Assembly (NCBI GenBank): GCA_950295325.1
Contig: OX485808.1
Span: 23,456,527 to 23,520,526 of the forward strand
Source of the DNA: Polytrichum commune
Lineage: Eukaryota > Streptophyta > Polytrichopsida > Polytrichales > Polytrichaceae
Direction: 5' to 3'
Length of the DNA stretch: 64,000 bases
Below the pieces are notes generated by a model. That model was not told the DNA's origin and made no database searches. It worked only from the letters and a program-made list of their open reading frames with translations. Below are positions 38,901 to 51,000 of the stretch, in pieces. Both the position numbers and the translations under genes were made by a program. Positions within the stretch are counted from its first letter, which is position 1. Each line of letters begins with the position of its first letter.

Positions 38901-40775
38901 GATTCCAGACACCAACCTTAGAGACTCATTTGAGCAACCCACCTGTGTCACGATGTTGGATACTGCGAACTTGCCAAAAACTGACCGAGAGACCAATTCT
39001 CATATCCTACCCTCATCAATAAATATGGATAATGTAGTTTCTACAGCAGAAATTTTAATGAATGGGCAACATGAACTAGACACTCATCAATGCAAAGCTG
39101 AAGGTATTACTGAACATAGGACAATTCAGGATACAGAGGTTCTATCAGTTGGAGATTTGAAAGGAGCTCACGATGTCTTCAAGCTGGATCGTAGAGACCT
39201 GCTTCATTTGACAGACTTTACGGAGGACCTGGTGTCTATTGTGCCTTCTGTAAATGTGATATCTGCATCCCCAAAGACTCCAGATGCAGAGGAGGAGCAC
39301 TCCCCAAGTGGACCTCTGAAAAGGATATTGTGCTCCTCTGTAGGAGATTTGAATAAAGCAAAGATTCGGACAAAGTTCCATTGGTCACAAGAGGAAACAG
39401 AAGACACGCTCATTACGACTAGTGGTATGACAACCAAAATTTCTGGTAAGCAAGGTAGTCAGATTCCATGTCAGAAGATGTTAATTTGTTTGTTGCTGGT
39501 CTAATTTCAGTATTTCTAGATGGTCGATGTAGGTGACATTCCTTACTTTGTAGTCTGAAGTGCATCAAGAAGTTAAAAATCGCATATGGCCAAGTATGCT
39601 AAGCATAAAAACTTAATATTGACCTCCTTAGAAGAACGCTGTGGAAGTGGACTGCAAGCGGAGCCAGAGACTGTGATTGACAAGTCAAATGCAGACGAAT
39701 CAGTTGATCTCCTGAATTTCTGCCCATGGACAGGTCGCTACATCTCAGGTATTCCTCAACTGTTTTAAATTGGAGATCTCTTTAAGATTGTTCCTTCTAG
39801 ATGAATCCACTCTCGTCCTCTGGCTATTTTTGTCCTCTGTACTACCAGCTGCAGTTGGTAGTTACTATTATAGGATTCATCTAGCCATTTTGCGTCATGC
39901 TGCCCTTCCAAAGAGAGGAAGCCCAAACCCTGAATGAGGATGATTGTTTCTTCCTTTAGCAACTTCTGAATAGCAAATTTCTCTAGATCGAAGCAAGTTT
40001 GGACCTTTACATATTCCTCGCAAAGTATTTTCTGTCAGTCATCTAATCAGAGTGTGATCATGATGACTGTACTGACAAGGTGGCATCTGTCAATGTATGC
40101 AGTCAGTACTGCTGCACCTGCAGTTCAAGAAAAGTCCACAACAACTCTTCATCAGAAAGAGGTGGTGGAAGTGCAAGACACCCTGTCATGGCAAGGCCAA
40201 CCAAAATCTACATCAAATCTTGGAATCACTATGAAGCCATGTTCGCTGCCTTCACTAACTGAGGTGCATTTGGGGAAGAAAAGAGAAAAGACCATTTCAG
40301 TGAATTCCAGACAGGTCCTGAATGATCTCCGGATGAAAAACAAGTGGGTCAGCCTTGTATTTAACGCAGTCCTTGAAGAAGGCCTGCCTCATAGGAAAAG
40401 GTACATGCCTATCTAAATCTGGATAGTTTGACAGTGGAAATACAGTAAGTTGTGGTGGAACTTATATTTCTCACTCTCTGAACAGCTATGTCCTTATTGT
40501 CAGAGTTGAGCATGGTTGTATGTTGTGGCCGTGTCAGCTAGTGCATGATCATCCGTTTGGATATGCTGGCACATTTTCCTTGCACATGGGCATAGCTGGA
40601 TCATATTATAATCTATGGTATGCTGTGCAGATTCCTCTTCTCTTTGAAGATTGACACAGGCAAGGAGGTGTATGTTTGCCAAGGAGAGCCCAAGATGGAT
40701 AAGAAACAAGCTCAAGAATCTGCTGCAATCTCTATGTTAGCCCATTTGACAGAGAAGGGCATCATCAGATCATGA
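25904..40775 (+). CDS. DCL3: Dicer-like protein, DCL3 type (27 coding exons)
   Basis: Ribonuclease that in plants dices RDR2-made dsRNA into 24-nt siRNAs for RNA-directed DNA methylation. Exons with GT-AG borders and continuous phase: 25904-26328, 26612-26810, 27200-27313, 27786-27920, 28247-28325, 28505-28569, 28995-29129, 29348-29500, 29981-30119, 31105-31237, 31533-31713, 32007-32167, 32570-32788, 32974-33236, 33509-33786, 34104-34648, 34823-34923, 35346-35683, 35999-36208, 36617-37177, 37364-37648, 38000-38233, 38486-38587, 38734-39445, 39632-39733, 40103-40400, 40631-40775; 2,103 aa. Domains: acidic N-terminus; helicase with Walker A KTGAGKT (167-173) and DECH (275-278); helicase C with QSRGRAR (622-628); DUF283 (~690-780); PAZ (~1020-1110); RNase IIIa with E1241, D1245, D1387, E1390; RNase IIIb with E1481, D1485, D1577, E1580; dsRBD1 (~1615-1685); a ~330-residue linker; dsRBD2 (~2020-2095). 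Motifs such as [13 protein letters not shown] and [13 protein letters not shown] favour DCL3 over DCL1, DCL2 and DCL4. ATG 25904 was chosen; an in-frame ATG at 25919 is possible. Least certain joins are exons 9/10 and 24-26. Confidence 0.85.
30120..31104 (+). other. Largest intron of the Dicer-like gene
   Basis: The 985-nt intron lies between the exons encoding the end of the helicase insert and the helicase C-terminal domain. It is AT-rich, with no recognisable element. The acceptor was chosen at GTATCAG (31,104) because only this keeps the [12 protein letters not shown] frame in phase with the upstream exon; a nearby GGTAG does not. Confidence 0.5.
32813..32905. repeat. (CT)36 plus (AT)~10 microsatellite inside a Dicer intron
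   Basis: About 72 bp of uninterrupted CT followed by about 20 bp of AT fill half of the 185-nt intron between exons 13 and 14, within the DUF283-coding region. The tract lies on the coding strand as a long polypyrimidine run 70 nt upstream of the acceptor CAG at 32,973. Length is probably polymorphic. Confidence 0.95.
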
Positions 40776-43700
40776 GCAGGCTGCCTGTGATACTGGAGCC
40801 ACACTCTTCTTACTCCACATGCAGGTATGGTAAAATGTACATTATTGCTCTGTGCACACTAGAACTATCCTATTCCCAACAATGCACACTCTGTTGCAAA
40901 TTGTGGATGGAAAATAGAAAAGGTCATCTAAAGAACTTGCACAACATATACGTTACATCCTGTCTTCTATTGCTTCCTTGTATTGTCTTCTCTCTTTTCA
41001 TCCCCCTTTCCCATTCCTCCTTCAACACGTTGGCTAACTTGGGTACCAATTCTTCTTTATGTCGCAAACATCAACTAAATATATATATACTAGTATGAGC
41101 CCATGCTGTCCCGCCTGTTGCACCCTGTGCACCGGGCCAACCCCGCACCATCTGCACAACATGCTGTTGTCGATTGGCAACTGTATGAAAGTTTGGAATG
41201 ACAATTACCCATGCCATCACCATTTGACCTCTTCAAATTGTATCATAGATATATGTAAGTCCTCGGTTGGTAGTTGGAAGAATTAAAGCGATTAGCAGGG
41301 CTTTGTATTACAATAGAACAAGAGCAATGGTGGCAAGTTGTTCATATTATATTATTGCATTCTTCTCTCGCTCTCTCTGGATTGTTGAGACCTCACAATC
41401 CTCAAAGTTTTGTAGAGGTTACTTTTGAAGTTGGAGGTCAAAACATATGATCAGAGGGTGAATGAGTAGTGCGTCGTTGAGGTGACCTTGTTCATGGCAC
41501 TTGCAAGGTTGAGCTTACCATGAAGATTTAAGTTAATACTGGTGATTGATGGAGGCTTTGTGATTGTAATTTCAGGTCGATTTCCTCTTTGCACTGGAAG
41601 TGATCACGGTAATCTTAAAGAAACTTGAGGTTAACCTTGACAAGGAGCACATTATTGGATGCTTCAGATGAAGTAGCAGTCCACTTTTCCTAGCTTGATG
41701 AGAGTCTCACACATAGCACTACCAGGTCCGTGCCTTCAAGAGTTGATCTCTATTTATCAACAACCTCTGCATTGTCGACATCTCAATCTATTAAACTGCA
41801 GGTGTCCTTGAGACTTGCTCAAGGATTACTTCGTAGTTTCAGAGGGTGTAGGCCCCCACATCAGCATCCTTAGCAATGTAGTCTCAGATTTTTTTGCAGA
41901 AATTGTTGGTTCTATGACAACAGAATTTTTTTGATATAATTCTATAAAGATCTTGGTAGAATTTCTATCCAGCTGTGATGATGCGTAATGGTTTTGCCAC
42001 TCTGTTGAGCTCAATGCTGCCTGATGTGTACCCTCTACCTTTCTATATGCTATTGCAGTGATAACCTTTGGACAAGTAAATGGAGTATCATGCCTGACGG
42101 TTCCTCTCTGGTACTGTGTATGGATATGCATAGAATTTCTGGGTTATGTGTCTTGGCAGAGTAACAATTATTTCCGGTTACATGATGTCATACCTTTTTG
42201 GAATTTAGTTGTCTCAGTCTTCCTGTAATTTGCATATTTCATTTAGCGCTGTTTTCCTTATATATGTGGTCCTTGTTCCATTATGGATATACTATTATTT
42301 CTTGTGCTGATTAGTAGTTACAGGTTTTTTCTTTTCCTTGGTTATTTCATTGCTTCTTTCATACGTATGGTTTTTCCTTGGTACACATTGTCATTATCCT
42401 GGAATGTGTTAGAGATTACTTGAACATAATTTTTTAGGAACGCCAAGGAAGATCCAAGAAATGCATAAGGTAGGAAGGAAAGGATAGAGGTTGTGAGAGT
42501 TGCAAGGAGGAGAGGAAGAAAAGAAAAATGAGAGGGAGGGAGAAAGAGATTTAACTTGTTTTTATTATACTATACCTATGTAGCCATCTTTCTAATGATC
42601 TGGCACCTCTTTAGTGTTTTATTTTTCTAAATATTGGAAGAGTAGGTAAATAATTAGATGTGCTAAATTGTTTATGGGTGCATCAGTTAAGGAGCAAGGG
42701 TTAACATCTTTCCTTTTTCTTTTCTCGTGCAGGCCGGGAAATAGTTTTGTTGCGCACCAAAGTCTGTTTATGGGTTGCAAGCACTCTTCGAATGAGCTGC
42801 AAATTAACTTTCTGATGTGCCCAATTTCCAATTATCCAAATGCAAGGTTCATGCCCAAGGTATAGAAAATCTGAGCTTTCATGTTTAGGGTTGAGCATTA
42901 TGTTATGCAAATGACATGTGAATGTAGCTGACTTTCAGGGGGTTTCACTCTTTCCATTTTTGGCAACCACTCGTGTTCAGGGGGTGTTTTTGGGGCCTTT
43001 AAGTAATACCCTTAAAATATAAGTATGACATGAACATTCCAAATATTACAAGAAGATTTGGGGAATATACTTCAATATGGTATTTGGTGACCCTATGTTA
43101 CTTAGAATACCTTGATTTATTTATTTATTTTTTAATCTCCCACCAATGAACAACATCCTATCTTTGCTAGTGCCCCGTGAGGGGCTCACATGGATGTTTC
43201 TAGCCATTTCTGAAACTTTGGAAGGGAGGATGAAATCTTTTAAGATGTAAATTGTTTAAGAGGGTCTTTATTTCAAATATTATGGACTGTGGAATTGCAT
43301 GCATAATAAATAAAGTGGGCCACATGTATTTTCAAGAAGTAAAGTTTGAGGATGTGTAATATCGTAGCAGTGACTCTTGTTCATGGATAGTTAATTTGAA
43401 AATAAAAAATACGAAAAGATGAAACTTTTTGGGAGTTATGAATACAAAATCTTGAAAAATGGAACCTTTAACATACGAGCAACAAACCAAAGGCAAAACC
43501 AAACGCATGGCCGTGTTGTCTTTGTTTGATTTACATGACATTGCTTGTTTTCAATTCTCTTGAACTCGTGATGAAGTTCTTGGAAATCTTCCATTGAGAC
43601 TTGTGAAATGATTTTTTCCACATAAATAAATATTTCATCACCCCAATGATGAACTAGCCTCACTCCTACAGTAGCACTATATCAACAAAACCACAAGTGC

Positions 43701-44105
43701 CATGAGGTGTTGCATCATTTGATATGTTTTATCTCTTCATAAATGTGCCACCATGAGAAATGGCAGGATGTGATGCAAACCATGAATTCTTCGAGATAGA
43801 TCAATGCAAACTTGTGAAGGTATGCTTAAAGTATTCTATTCAGCTGTAAAATATTCAGATACTCAAAGAGTTAATCTTGCAATAGAAACCTTGAATTCAG
43901 TATCTTAGACCTTGAAATAGCTTAGAAAGATATTCCCATCATATATGACTCCGTTATTTAAGCAGACCTGATTTTCTCATGCCATAGTTCACTTGAAATC
44001 CAATATTAATGAGACCAACTTAACCCTTAACTTCTTGAGAGGCTCGTTTTGGGCTTATGAATGACTTTTGAAGACATTTTCATCCAAAAGGAAGGTGCTA
44101 GGGAG
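40776..44105. other. Intergenic region downstream of the Dicer gene
   Basis: Includes the 3' UTR of the Dicer gene, whose poly(A) site I could not fix. A purine-rich tract lies at 42,440-42,550. A stretch at about 42,733-42,860 looks exon-like (pyrimidine tract plus GCAG before it, AAG|GTATAG after it, open frame through), but it has no recognisable domain. No other gene is supported. Confidence 0.45.
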
Positions 44106-45347
44106 CAGGGCATAAAATTGACACCCTGGGGAGTGTATTTTGCTTCCTAGAGTGTCCTAGGACACCCAAATCTCAAACAGGGTGTCCCCGAGGACACCCA
44201 AAAATCCTACAAGGGTGTCCTTTTTACACCCAAAAAAAATTCAGGGTGTCCCCTGTACTTGTAGGGCCTATCAGCGTATATGTTTGACAAAGTTTTTGCA
44301 AGTTTTTCTTTTTTGATACGCAAAAACTTGCACAAAAAAAAAATACACGTCAATTGACACGCACATTCTAGAAATTGACACGTACTGTGACTTGTGAAGA
44401 AAAAAATCACACGTCAATTGACACACTAGAAATTGAAATGACATGTATTACTTGAGTACTATAAAGTGCAGCTCAAGTATCCGGAAAACATAACCCATAA
44501 CAGTAGAACTTCCTACACTCACTCACATTGAGTTTGGTGGTGATGGTACCCTCCATGGGTGCAAGGTTATTGCACAGGCCTATGTGGTTAAGGTGATAGA
44601 ATCAATGTAGCAACGATTTCCTGATTTGAAGCTCTTCAATGCAGCTAAGCTATTTAGCCCTGTCTGTTTTTCAACAGACTTGACACTTCTTCATCGAAAT
44701 GCTCGTTTATGGCTTCAGAGTTTCATTGACCACTTCTGCACTAATGAAGGGAATCTTTTTGATGAGCGTGGTTTAAAATCAGAGCTTCGAGGTTTTTTGG
44801 ATACACTTCATATTTCATGTGGTGGTCTTAAAATGCACCAAGCTTGGATGGTTTATTCTTCCAATTTGGACTATGTTGGAAGATATCCTCATATGACAAA
44901 GTTGTGGCAAGTTGTTCTTGTAATTCCTGCTAGTACAGCTTCTTGTGAGAGAGGATTTTCTACTCAAAATCATATTAAATCTACTTTACGGTGTAGTTTG
45001 GTATTAGAGACTTTGGAAGCACAAATGAGAGTTGCAATGGCAAAAATCCCCATAGAGGCCATTGACTTTGAACAAGTATGGGTAAAGTGGTGTGCTATGA
45101 AAGGCCGCCGCTTGTAGGTTTGATTTGCATTGCAAGTTATGATATGTAGTGATTTTTTTGATTTTTAATTGAAAATTTGAAATGATATTATATATTTTTC
45201 AAAATTGTACCTATTTTGACAAAAAAAAAAGTTTAAGAAAAATTTATGAGGACACCCAAAAATTGGAGCAGGGTGTCCTTGGGACACCCAAAATTTGGGA
45301 CAGGGTGTCCCCTGGAAATTTGGCTAGGGTGTCAAATTTATGGCCTG
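44106..45347 (+). mobile_element. hAT-superfamily transposon, internally deleted
   Basis: 1,242 bp. The ends are CAGGGCATAAAATTGACACC and, inverted, CAGGCCATAAATTTGACACC. A perfect 8-bp target-site duplication, CTAGGGAG, flanks it at 44,098-44,105 and 45,348-45,355. Both subterminal regions carry clusters of GGGTGTCC and GGACACCC in both orientations, the kind of multiple sites bound by hAT transposases. It encodes only the C-terminal part of a hAT transposase, so it is a deletion derivative. It sits between the two silencing genes, in the 7.3-kb intergenic space. Confidence 0.93.
44530..45117 (+). pseudogene. hAT transposase C-terminal fragment
   Basis: An uninterrupted frame from 44,626 to the stop at 45,117 gives 163 residues. 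Upstream the same frame extends to about 44,530 through one stop (TAG near 44,609, in a VIESM-stop-QRFPDLKLF context). The segment YPHMTKLWQVVLVIPASTAS followed by CERGFSTQNHIKS matches the hAT C-terminal dimerisation region, where a conserved Ser/Ala-x-x-x-ERxFS block is expected. The zinc finger and catalytic core are absent, so the product cannot be an active transposase. It lies wholly inside the hAT element at 44,106-45,347. Confidence 0.85.
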
Positions 45348-45355
45348 CTAGGGAG

Positions 45356-47054
45356 GTCACAATGGGTGTCATTGTGTTCCTCATGATTTTTTCTTGTCAT
45401 TGGCGACGATCCCATTCCAATATGAACAGATGGTTGTTTACAATAAAATTTTAAAGTTGAGAATGAACTAATTTTTTTTCTTCCTTTTTTCATACATTAT
45501 TGTATATAGTAGCTTCATATTATTTTGTTTGAAAATTGTGGATTTTCTTAGGACTCCGTTTCTTACTTCAAAGTGTATATCTTTTTTTGATATAATCTTG
45601 AAAGTTTGGACTATAATTTTATTACATGTATTTATCCCAGTATCTTGAAGTTTATGATTCTAAAACAACTATAAAAAAATCATGAAAATTACTAATATCG
45701 CTACTATATTGATGTGGTCTTAAAATTATTAGCAAAAACTTTTCTTTTAGGTACAATAGAGTTATTTGGAGAGTACAATAGATGAAACCATGGGTTTATT
45801 CTCAAAGCTCGAGTTTAAGAGAATTAACACAAAGTCACCCAAGTTTCTAATTGCTTATTATATCATACACAAAGAGTGGTGTTGGGCTATTAAAAATTGT
45901 CTTTCTAGCTTGTCCTACTAGAATGGGTGGGTCAAGCTAGCCTTGCATAGGCCGATCCGGGATTTAGGAGGGTGGGTCCCATGTGCATACCCTATTTAAG
46001 ATTCTAAAATTCTCTCAAAGTTTGAGAGGTGAAAAGAGAGGTCCCAAAAGTTTCACCCTACTTTCAAAACATGCTCCAATGTATAATGAGCTAATGACCT
46101 CCTAATAGAAAGTTTATTCAAAGAAAGATCAAACCCACAGTTTCGTCCTTCTTTGAGCAACTTTACGGATAACTCTAATAAGTGTTGAGCTCTAGAAAGC
46201 TTATATTTTAGACAATCTAATGAAACTACAATGCACTCTAACCTCCATAATATAATGCATGTAGCAACCAATGACAAAAGTACATGGTATATTAAGGAGG
46301 TATGTAGTGTTAACATGGATGCATGATAATAAAGAATCAACGTAGTGTGTGATAATTTGGAACAAGACAACGTCAATATTGCAATAATGATAATAGTTAC
46401 AAATGATGACAACACAATGCGTGCAAATGTGTGGTTTGAATTCTTTGCTGAATTCTTTTAATGTCAAAACTTGTGATATATGGGAAAGAAATGTGACAAC
46501 AAAGAGGGAGATTTAAACTGAACACATCCATTCCCTAGAGTTTTGGAATATAAGAGAGAGTGAGATTATGGAGGATGATATTGTGGAGGTTAGGGTATAC
46601 GCTATAGGAAGTGAAGGGTTAGTGTGGCCTTTCTCATTGCGGGGTTTCCAATAGTGCCAAGAAATGCCTCCCTGTAGGTACTAATGTCCTTGATATTTCA
46701 ACTTGACAACGCAAATACCCTGACAAACCCCTCATTTTCGCATAAAGGTATTTTGAAAATATCCTTCACATGAACCCCCAGTATCAAGGATATTTTCAAC
46801 GAAAACAGATGTTCAACAATTTGACCATTTTGCATAAGAGCCTTGGAGTTAGATTCCTTGATGTCATCATTAAAGATCCATTTTCCACTAATTAAGGACA
46901 TGGAAGCAGTAGGCCAAGACTGACTGCTTGCCATCATTCATTGTTTCCGAGTTTGATGCTGAATTCTTGAGTACTTTAATTTGTTCTCAATTTCTTGCAG
47001 ATGTGATATTGATGTAGATCTGATTCTTCCTCCTTAAAAATATACATTATATAT
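45356..47054. other. Intergenic, no gene seen
   Basis: Several short frames on the minus strand (46,053-46,467 and 46,698-46,937) have no recognisable domain and no neighbouring splice-linked exons. Nothing else is supported. Confidence 0.5.
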
Positions 47055-47414
47055 AGTAGAGGCGTCTATTGTCAATCAGTACCCCATCAACAATCTATAG
47101 GGTAATGTAATTGCAATCATACTGGAACTCAATTTCGATCAAGCTAGAACCAATAGTGATGTGACACATGTCCTAGTTGTCAGTGTTAAAGTGAGGAGGA
47201 ATGAGTGGTTTAAATGAGCGATTATGGTACATTCTAGACATTGGTAATATATTCGAGCCAACTTTTGGCTTCAAAAATTCACATTAATCTCAATCTATAA
47301 AATAAAGTTACCAGTCCTGATTTCTATCTTCCTACATGGGAAAAATTTACGCTACCTCATACTTCTCTAGACCTGGCGCAATCTCTTAAGTGACCGGCTA
47401 TGGGTGCCTCTACT
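47055..47414 (-). mobile_element. Inverted-repeat element H, copy 2
   Basis: 360 bp, in reverse orientation relative to the 20,590-20,953 copy, with ends AGTAGAGGCGTC and, inverted, AGTAGAGGCACC. The interior is alignable. The pair flanks the Dicer-like gene at a distance of about 26 kb in opposite orientation. Confidence 0.65.
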
Positions 47415-48058
47415 TTACACAATTTTCACTTGGGACCAGTTAGAAATCTAGGATTCCATCAACTGCCTTTCTAAAAAAATAAACAGTGCAAGTCACAAAC
47501 TCCCAATGTGGCCATACCCAAAATACTGTCTTTACTTGGAGTATATATTTTTTGACAGTCATCACAAGAAACTGACCAGAACACACATAATGGCCTGTAT
47601 TCTTCATTAATAGTGGACTCTGGCATGGCATGACACTGAATTTCTGATGGAAGTTTTGAGCATCAAGATGAGGTGGCATTTTTGAAATTACAAAGAATAC
47701 AGAAAGAAAATAAATAAGGTGACTAAGTTGTACACATCATTCTTTGGAAGAAGAGGATCGTCTGAGGCCTAGAACAGTTGAGGATAATGATCTTCAACCA
47801 AGATTGCATGAAGTAGTTCAGAACATTCAGCAGATCTTTCCATCAAAAAATTGGCTCACCTATTAGGGATCCCTATATTCTCTGCAAAAGGTGACATGAT
47901 ATGTTTCCCTTGCCATTCGATTCAAAATGCAAGAAACAAGTATGGCAATTTGCCTGCAGCCAATTGTGATGGGTATACATCCGACTTCATGAATCTCATG
48001 CCTATTTTAAATTGAATCATTGAATGTCTCCTGAGGTATTAAGTACATTTTGCACAAA
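47415..48058 (-). other. 3' flank of the IDN2/FDM-like gene
   Basis: Lies downstream of the stop codon of the minus-strand gene and probably contains its 3' UTR. No polyadenylation site can be named with confidence, and no other feature is seen. Confidence 0.4.
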
Positions 48059-51000
48059 TCATGGTCCAGGCCTGCTCCTCTTTGGTGCTGGTACTGAGGC
48101 TCGAGGCATCTTAGCCTTGAGTTCCTTCAGCTCCTTGTCCTTCAATGTGATTTCCTTCTCCTTCGCTTTGATTACCTGTTTCAGGACCTCAACTATCTGT
48201 GCCATGGTAGCTTTCCTCTTTCCCTCAAAGTCCCAGGGCACACTAAGTATGTACCTGCCACTCGGATTCCACTCTGCTATTTCCAGAAGAGTTTCACACA
48301 CAGAATTGTACACACAGGATCCATACTTTCGTAACTTTGTCAATTCTGGGTCATCCTCCTTGATGGCATACTGTAGCATAATAATGTGCAAGTGAGGTGT
48401 CACACATGGATTCAAATAAAATTTCATTTTAACACTAGCATGTAGTGTGATGCTCTACCTACACGTAGTCCATATAATTTACTTGAGATCATCAAATTAA
48501 GGTTCTTTGGAAAGTGTAGTCATTGGAATCAAAGCTTCCTTAGAGTGGAATATAGAAATGGAAGTTGACAAAAAAGACCTATCAGAAGGAACATAATCTA
48601 ATAACATCTTCACAGGAAGGGAGCTGAAAGTCGCAACTAACACACTGAACCTGCCTAGAAACTGAGAATATGAGGACAGAGGCATACCTTGTGTTTGCCA
48701 TGTCCAGCATCCACGACCTGAATAGGATTAAAATCATGCCCACGTAGACGTGCTTCCCACCTAGATACAAAGCTTGAAAATGCTTCTTCATCTTTAAACC
48801 TGTGACCGCATTCATCATACCAGCCTTCTGTGTTGAGGGACCCCATAAGCTTGATACCTATCTTGCTCTTGTCTCCATGCTTGACTAGAGTCTGTTAAAT
48901 ACAAGAGGAGTCAGAATATACACCTTGCAGCCGTGCCAGGTGTGATGTAGAATGAAGAAAATTATACCATACTTCATTGATAGGACAAGCACATACTCAT
49001 GCTCTTTCACCTAAATACTTTAGCTATTGTTTCACCAGGAAAGAGTGGTAATCAAGAATACATGGCAATTTCTAACACAAATGCAATAACTGCTTCAGAC
49101 AATGCACAAACACATTCTAGAAGAACAACCCCTTTTCAACGATTACTCAAGGTTGATCTTACTTGAATCACTTGTTTCTTTGCTTCCTCCACTTCATCAT
49201 TCGCTTCCCGATGTTTATAAGTTAATGCATTCACAAGCTCATGGTCGCCTTCTGCTTCCTCTTCAAGGTCTTTGAGCTTCTCCTCCAATTCAGAGATCTT
49301 CTTCACATACTCTTCTTTCTCTTTCTCTGTTTCCTGTTCTCTTTCTCCCCCCAGCATCTCTGCCTCCTTTGCCTTTTCAGCCTCCAATTGCTCTATAATT
49401 CGCTGGCACTCCAATTCCCGCCTTTGTTTTGCTTCTAGCTTCCTGCGTATTTCCTGAACTTCATTCTCTAATTTATTGCTCTCATCCTGCACATGGATTC
49501 CAAGGTCATGAATACTAAAGAGAAGATAATAATAGAGACTGGAGTTCTTTGATGACGCAATACATTGAATGCCGGAAGATACTGGTGCATAAACAAGGAA
49601 CAATTAACTTATTTGAAGCTATAGTTCTGAAGGTGACATTGTATGACTTGACATCAATGAACCAATATAATGTGAATAATTAAGTCCAAAGGGCTCAATA
49701 GAATACATATTTTCTTTGACATTAGACTAAGTTATGGTTGGGTCAAAGCAAGACTATCTTCTAAAAGGATCCCGGGGTTCAACCTCATGCTTCTGGATGA
49801 GCTTCAGCTGGTGCTCCTGCTGCATCTCTTGCTCCCTCGTAAGTCCTCTGTAAAAGTCCAATTGTTCTTGGGCCTGCACAGAATGCGTAAAATAATTTGT
49901 CACACATTCTGTAACTGCACTCACACAACCATGGGGAATTCGGGCCATGTCATTCAGATAATTGTGGTTTTTCTGCAAGGCTTGATCCAAAATTTCTCCT
50001 CAACTAGTAATCATTAACATAGTAATCGAACCCAAACATGGCCTACAACCTTGTACATTCAAGAAAATATGCACAACATGTGACACAAATTTAAATCACC
50101 AGGGAAACTCAAGTACACCTTTCTTCTTTCTTCTTCATGGACTCTCCTTTCTGCCTCGTTTTGTGATTTCATGAACATCTCTGACTGTTTAAGAGATTCG
50201 CATCGGATTTCCAGGTCTTTCATCTTCTTGTCAAGTCGTTGACGATGTGAACGCATACGCCTGAGATGCTCTTCTTCTTCCATCCGAGCAATCTTTTTGA
50301 GGTCTTCAAGCTCTGTGGGTATTCACCGTATTCAAAGTTGTGAAAAGTCATTACATTATGCTATTCACCAAACCCTTCTGCAACTGAAGTGAAATTGTGA
50401 GCGAAAGGAGGCCAAAGAGATCAGGAGTTTTAAGATTTAGTCAACTAGACCATCTGCTTCAACTGTAGCATATGTATGGTACAAGATGGCTCTGTCCATA
50501 TAAGGTCATGTGGACATCGAAGTTCAACATCATTTTTCTGTGACATGGGGAAATGCATAATGTTCCTACCCTTTTTATGAGCCTCTTGCAGCTCTAATTT
50601 CTCTTTTTCTACTTGCACTCGTCTTGCCTCAACTATGTCTACCATGTTTTGCAGCTTGTGGGCTTGCTGATGAGTCTCCTGCAAGGTACTCTCCTTTCTA
50701 TCCACCACATGTATGAGATTTGCAACCTGCTGCTGAGCTTTTCGTTCCATTTCTCGAACCATTTGGGAAAGAGTTTTTAAATCACCATTAGTCTTTAAAT
50801 GCTCTGTGACTTGAGTCGATGGACCTATAACATCCTGTACCAAAAGATTAAAAAAAAAACAAGACTTGGTCATGTATTTCAAGGAGGACTAGCCCACATT
50901 CATCTGAGCACACATCTCTGTGATCATCACGATCAGAAAATCTGGTTCTCTGCACCAGCTCAATGGAAAGGGTATAGTCTAAGAGAAATAAACATGAAGT

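Noticed and set aside
39545-39631. Alternative earlier acceptor (TTTGTAG) for Dicer exon 25
   Set aside because: It would create an immediate stop codon after joining exon 24.
49241-49457. Leu/Phe/Ser-rich plus-strand frames that look like membrane proteins
   Set aside because: They are antisense shadows of the coiled-coil exon of the IDN2/FDM-like gene.
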